DNA of 64,000 nt from Trebonia sp963759545 (GTDB lineage Bacteria > Actinomycetota > Actinomycetes > Streptosporangiales > Streptosporangiaceae), in contig CAVXAB010000001.1 in the NCBI GenBank assembly GCA_963759545.1, forward strand, positions 1-64,000, read 5' to 3'. The first letter of the stretch is position 1, and every line of letters begins with the position of its first letter. Made by a program: the position numbers and the translations under genes. Under the pieces are notes generated by a model that was not told the origin of the DNA, ran no database searches, and worked only from the letters and a program-made list of their open reading frames with translations. This document shows positions 61,007 through 64,000 of this stretch, one piece after another.

Positions 61007-61912
61007 GTGATCGAGATCCGGGTACCACGCAGAAGGCACTTCGGCCCCATCATGGCCGCCGTCATAGCCGTCGCCGCCGTTGTGGCCGCCGCTCCCGCTA
61101 GCGCTCTCGCGCCTGGTCCTACGCTCATTACCTCACCCAATAGCAAGAACGTGACCGGCAAGGACGGGCGCGTCCCCAGCACCCTGGTCGGCGACCAGTA
61201 CGAGTGCGCCAGGACCAACCCGGAGATGACGATCGTCGACGACAGCGAGCGGGGCACCGTGCGGCTCGGCACGGATCCCGGGCACCTGAAGTTCGACATC
61301 AAGTCCAGTCCGGGCGGCTCCTGGGAGGACGCCTACATCTCGGCGGGCAACAACCCCGACGGCTATGACTCGGCCCAGTGCAACTGGCTCGGCGTGGGCA
61401 AGGGCTACGTGATCCCTGTCCCCGCGGGCGGGGCGGGCACCCTGACCGCCAGCATCAAGCTCCACACGGTCGCCGGCTTCGCGGGCGACGCCGGGTTCGA
61501 CATCTGGCTGACCGGCCCAGGACAGTACACGGGCTACGGCACGACAGCCACGATGGAGGAGTCGTCGAGCAACACGACCGAGGTCATGGTCTGGCTTAAC
61601 TCGCCGGGCATCAACCGCAACGAGTACCACTCCCTTGGCTACCGCGTCATCGACGGGCGCTCGTGGGAAGTCCTCTACACGGTGGCGCACCGGTGGCGGT
61701 ACGTGGTGTTCGCCGCGCCGCTGGCAACGTCAAAGGCGGTAACAATCACCGATCACAACATCAAGCTGTTCGACCTGATCCGGTTCGCCGCCGATCACGG
61801 CCTGGTCAAGAAGGGAGCTGAGCTGCAGGCGGTCGACGCCGGCTTCGAATGGTACGAAGACCCGACGGGCGGCACGCAGGTCGAGGCATACTCGCTGACC
61901 GGCGTCAAGTAA
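61007..61912 (+). CDS. Secreted glycoside hydrolase, GH12-like
   Basis: 301 residues. Signal peptide: basic RVPRRRHFG, then IMAAVIAVAAVVAAAPASALA. The mature protein resembles GH12 endoglucanases: VGDQYECARTNPEM, WEDAYISAGNN, GYVIPVPAG, a nucleophile-like Glu in NTTEVMVWLNSPG, and an acid/base-like Glu in VDAGFEWYEDPTGG, with IKLFDLIRFAADHGLV between. In GH12 the two Glu lie in E-x-M-x-W and G-x-E contexts, which fits. It would cleave beta-glucans outside the cell. Slightly longer at the N-terminus than most members. Start GTG 61007 is the first in frame; no strong ribosome binding site. Confidence 0.7.
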   Translation: MIEIRVPRRRHFGPIMAAVIAVAAVVAAAPASALAPGPTLITSPNSKNVTGKDGRVPSTLVGDQYECARTNPEMTIVDDSERGTVRLGTDPGHLKFDIKSSPGGSWEDAYISAGNNPDGYDSAQCNWLGVGKGYVIPVPAGGAGTLTASIKLHTVAGFAGDAGFDIWLTGPGQYTGYGTTATMEESSSNTTEVMVWLNSPGINRNEYHSLGYRVIDGRSWEVLYTVAHRWRYVVFAAPLATSKAVTITDHNIKLFDLIRFAADHGLVKKGAELQAVDAGFEWYEDPTGGTQVEAYSLTGVK

Positions 61913-61933
61913 CTGCGCAATTGACCTGGTGGC

Positions 61934-61993
61934 GGTGCGATCAATTCGTAATAGCACGTTCCTGGTAATTGTCAAGGTGCGGCAATGCGTTTA
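61934..61993 (+). repeat. Second copy of the CDF upstream 60-bp block
   Basis: Matches 45518-45577 at 47 of 60 positions without gaps. Here it is followed by no CDF gene but by a short frame (to 62138) that runs antisense to rpmJ. Either a relic of a duplicated CDF promoter or a transplanted regulatory site. Confidence 0.6.
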
Positions 61994-62118
61994 TTCATCG
62001 CGGCACGCCAAGATGTCTTCCATGAGCGCGCTAGCCTTGACCGCCGCCCGGTCCCGGCCTCATTACTGGCTGCGACAGACTTTTTCCGTCTTAGCTCCTG
62101 GCGGACGGCGTGTCACTG

Positions 62119-62241
62119 TCAGCCCTGACGGGCCTTGAGACGGGGCGACGTGCGGCTGATGAGGTACGTCCTGCCACGGCGCCGCACGACCTGCGTTCCG
62201 CCCTTAGCCTTGAGCGACTTAAGAGAGTTCCTAACCTTCAT
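62119..62241 (-). CDS. rpmJ: Ribosomal protein bL36, cysteine-free (zinc-independent) form
   Basis: 40 residues from ATG 62241, with AAGGAG ten bases upstream; stop TGA at 62119. The sequence starts MKVRNSLKSLKAKGGTQ, continues VVRRRGRTYLISRTSPRL and ends KARQG, matching the YkgO-type bL36 paralog. It has no cysteine, so it cannot bind the zinc ion that the standard bL36 carries. Such forms replace the zinc-containing protein in the ribosome when zinc is scarce and are usually repressed by Zur. No clear Zur box is seen upstream. The gene is easily missed because of its size. It stands alone, antisense to meaningless frames. Confidence 0.9.
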   Translation of the reverse strand: MKVRNSLKSLKAKGGTQVVRRRGRTYLISRTSPRLKARQG

Positions 62242-62572
62242 GTCTGCTCCTTACGAGGCCCGGTTTCCGTTAGCGGTGTTCGCGGAACTCCATGACTTGC
62301 GTGACCTTCTGGTCGCGAAGCTTTTCCTTGCCGCGACCCTCACCGCTGGCCCCTTCAACCGTGCCGCAGTGGCGCTCATTCCCCGCTTACCTGGCCGACT
62401 TCGCCGAACGCACCGCCTAGATCCTGCTCGGCGGTGCGGTGCCCTGGAGTACCACCTCGGCGAAGACATCGCTGCCATCGCGCAAGGCTGAACTAGGCGA
62501 CCGTTCAGTCAGTGAACCGAAAGCGGTCGCACGGACTACTCCGGGGATCTGGTAAGTTATCTTCATCCCTGC
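62242..62572. other. No confident gene between rpmJ and tRNA-Val
   Basis: 331 bp upstream of rpmJ. On the minus strand a frame without a start codon ends EKLRDQKVTQVMEFREHR at about 62270, directly before the rpmJ ribosome binding site; it may be the 3' remnant of a gene once upstream of rpmJ. Other frames look non-coding. Confidence 0.35.
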
Positions 62573-62649
62573 GGACCGTTGGCTCAGCCTGGGAGAGCGC
62601 CTCCCTGACACGGAGGAGGTCAGAGGTTCAAATCCTCTACGGTCCACCA
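62573..62649 (+). tRNA. tRNA-Val (anticodon GAC)
   Basis: Acceptor arms GGACCGT (62573-62579) and ACGGTCC (62639-62645) pair fully. The D-arm is GCTCAGCCTGGGAGAGC, the anticodon stem CCTCC/GGAGG encloses loop CTGACAC with anticodon GAC, and the T-arm AGAGG-TTCAAAT-CCTCT is standard. The CCA end is encoded (62647-62649). A terminator follows ten bases later. Confidence 0.96.
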
Positions 62650-62658
62650 GAAACGACA

Positions 62659-62691
62659 AGCCCTCTCCGGTTCGAACGGAGGGGGCTTTTT
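62659..62691 (+). terminator. Intrinsic terminator after tRNA-Val
   Basis: AGCCCTCTCCG (62659-62669) pairs with CGGAGGGGGCT (62677-62687, one bulge or wobble), followed by a T-run. Classical Rho-independent shape. Confidence 0.85.
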
Positions 62692-62698
62692 GGCGTGG

Positions 62699-62908
62699 CT
62701 AGGCGGCGGAGAGGAGCCTGCCGGGCGGGGCGGCCAGGTACGCCCGAGCCAGGCCGGTCTTGCGCTCGATCTGGCCGAGCGCCGTGTTGCAGGACAGGCA
62801 GAGCAGCCCGCGCACGCAATTGCCGCACGACTGCCTCTCGCCCGGACAGCACGAGTGGTCGTGGTCCACGAAGATCTGGGTGCTCTCCGTGAACGGCTCG
62901 CCGCCCAT
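62699..62908 (-). pseudogene. Recombination endonuclease VII-like remnant beside tRNA-Val
   Basis: The 69-residue frame has the endonuclease VII core: IFVDHDHSCCPGERQ, CGNCVRGLLCLSCNTALGQIE and GLARAYL. VDHDH is the catalytic His-metal finger, and the four cysteines can bind zinc. The same frame stays open upstream to about 63095 and encodes a plausible N-terminal part (GRKHKLTRYGLTQKQFDWLLEVQQYACA), but contains no ATG or GTG before a stop, so the start has been lost. These enzymes come from phages. Position directly behind a tRNA gene, a common integration target, suggests the remnant of an integrated element. Confidence 0.75.
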
Positions 62909-63182
62909 GGCGCAGGCGTACTGCTGGACCTCCAGGAGCCAGTCGAACTGCTTCTGCGTCAGCCCGTACCGGGTGAGCTTGTGCTTACGCCCCCACCGAC
63001 GCCGGGCCTCGGGGTCGTCCCTGAGCCTGACTCCCTTCCGGCGGGCGGTCTGCCGGGCCCTGCTATCGGCTAGCGCTTCTGCTGTCCGGCAGGCACTTCA
63101 ATTTCTGTAGTCGGCGACCACTTTTTGTGTGAAGCCGCGAGGTAGGCGGGCATACGGAGCGGACGAATCGCCGCTCCGGCCC

Positions 63183-64000
63183 TCAACTCGCTCCGCTGTA
63201 GTCCAGGCCCAGGTCGAGCGCGCGCGAGGAGTGGGTCAGGCTCCCGACCGACAGGTAGTCGACGCCGGTGGACGCGACCTCGCGCGCGCTGGCCAGCCGC
63301 AGGCCTCCGCTCGCCTCGAGCCGCACCCCGTCGTAGGCCCGCGCCACCGCCACGGCCTCGCGCAAGGTCGGCACCGGCATGTTGTCGAGCAGGATGAACC
63401 GCGCCCCCGCCTCGAGCGCCTCGCGGACCTGGTCGACGGAGTCGCACTCGACCTCGATCACCAGCCCCGGACGTGCCGCCGCGCGCACCGCGCGCACCGC
63501 GGTCGCTACCCCGCCCGCCGCCGCGACGTGGTTGTCCTTGACGAGCGCGGCGTCGCCGAGTGCCATGCGGTGGTTCTCGCCGCCGCCGCACCGCACCGCG
63601 TACTTCTCAAGCGACCGCAGGCCGGGCAGCGTCTTGCGCGTGTCCCTGACCACGGCGCCGGTCCCGGTCAGGGCATCGGCCCATTCCCTGGTCGCGGAGG
63701 CGATCCCCGACAGGTGGGTGACGAAGTTGAGTATCGTCCGCTCCGCCCCAAGCACCACGACGGCGTCCCCGGAAACCCGCAGCACCGCGTCACCGGGCAC
63801 GACCCGAGTCCCGTCCGCGACAAGCACGAAGCCGGCCGCGCCGCCCCGGCGGCTCCGCCGAGGTAATCCGCGAGCAGGTCGAAAACCGCGAGCGCCACGG
63901 GCAGCCCGGCCACAACGCCCGCCTCACGCGCCACGACGTCGGCGGTCACCGTGCGCCCGGCGACCGTCGCCGCCGACGTGACGTCCGCCCCGTACCTGAA
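63183..64000 (-). pseudogene. nadC: Quinolinate phosphoribosyltransferase, frame-shifted and 5'-incomplete
   Basis: The minus-strand frame 63827-63183 has the NadC core: VLGAERTILNFVTHLSGIAS, VRDTRKTLPGLRSLEKYAVRCGGGENHRMAL, ALVKDNHVAAAGG, EVECDSVDQVREALEAGARFILLDNMPV and LEASGGLRLASAREVASTGVDYLSVGSLTHSS. The N-terminal domain (RYGADVTSAATV, then VAREAGVVAGLPVALAVFDLLADY) is in a different frame from about 63850 to the window edge; the gene starts outside. The shift lies in the GCCGCGCCGCC-rich stretch near 63835-63845. NadC converts quinolinate and PRPP to nicotinate mononucleotide in NAD synthesis and is normally essential when no salvage exists, so a sequence error is the more likely reason for the break. 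Confidence 0.88.

Noticed and set aside
61929..62138. 69-codon plus-strand gene starting in the 60-bp block
   Set aside because: Antisense to rpmJ in its second half and without a ribosome binding site; treated as a relic of the duplicated block.

Overview
The window is visibly very GC-rich, with strong third-position G/C bias, frequent GTG starts and short intergenic gaps. Its gene families are typical of a mycelial actinobacterium: MmyB-type XRE regulator, NB-ARC/LuxR regulators, an ECF sigma factor paired with a CU044_5270-type protein, an F420-type (Ddn-like) reductase, DUF3048, a fused EfeUO and an FHA-FtsK protein. A member of Streptosporangiales or a close relative is my inference; nothing here fixes the genus.

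Layout. 0-5 kb: a broken hypothetical gene, a small membrane protein, and an orphan Cas3-like protein (2286-4334) with an intact C-terminal HD nuclease but a degenerate helicase core and no other cas gene or CRISPR array. 5-12.5 kb: a frame-broken XRE regulator divergent from a dienelactone hydrolase, YbaK, an NB-ARC/TPR regulator, DoxX, arylamine N-acetyltransferase and an MFS exporter. 12.6-19.2 kb: a sugar locus with GH35 beta-galactosidase, ABC importer and a divergent LacI regulator over two palindromic operators; the malG-like permease has a disrupted 5' end. 19.2-25 kb: AlkZ-related protein, an ArsR-type regulator with two small membrane proteins, DUF3048 protein and a Tat-exported phospholipase C. 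25.4-29.5 kb: folate genes pabB and a pabC-pabA fusion, then a beta-hydroxyacid dehydrogenase. 29.6-33 kb: an EfeUO fusion behind a perfect DtxR/IdeR-type iron box, then a frame-broken efeB. 33-36 kb: an FHA-FtsK gene broken in three places. 36-45 kb: LysR/YeiH, TetR/SRPBCC, aldo-keto reductase, a two-subunit CoA-transferase, a Ddn-like protein, an ECF sigma with SnoaL-like tail, DoxX-like and SDR genes. 45-50 kb: His-rich CDF metal exporter, ECF sigma and partner, secreted proteins. 50-57 kb: FAD oxidase divergent from a large LuxR regulator, DUF4242, DUF4097 and a ribbon-helix-helix protein. 57-64 kb: PfkB kinase plus GH65 phosphorylase, a GH12-like secreted enzyme, a zinc-free bL36 gene (rpmJ), tRNA-Val(GAC), an endonuclease VII remnant and the 3' part of nadC.

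An important caveat: about a dozen genes are split by one or two bases, often in GC-rich short repeats, while their protein similarity continues in the next frame. Either the sequence carries uncorrected indels or this region is decaying; individual pseudogene calls should be read with that in mind. The Cas3-like gene is different: one long open frame with substituted or replaced motifs, which indels cannot explain.

Other signals worth attention are a family of 47-51 bp intergenic palindromes at three loci, a hairpin inserted in frame in the YeiH gene, a 60-bp block duplicated between the CDF upstream region and 61.9 kb, a vestigial DUF3048 C-terminus behind lacI, and several operator-like palindromes.
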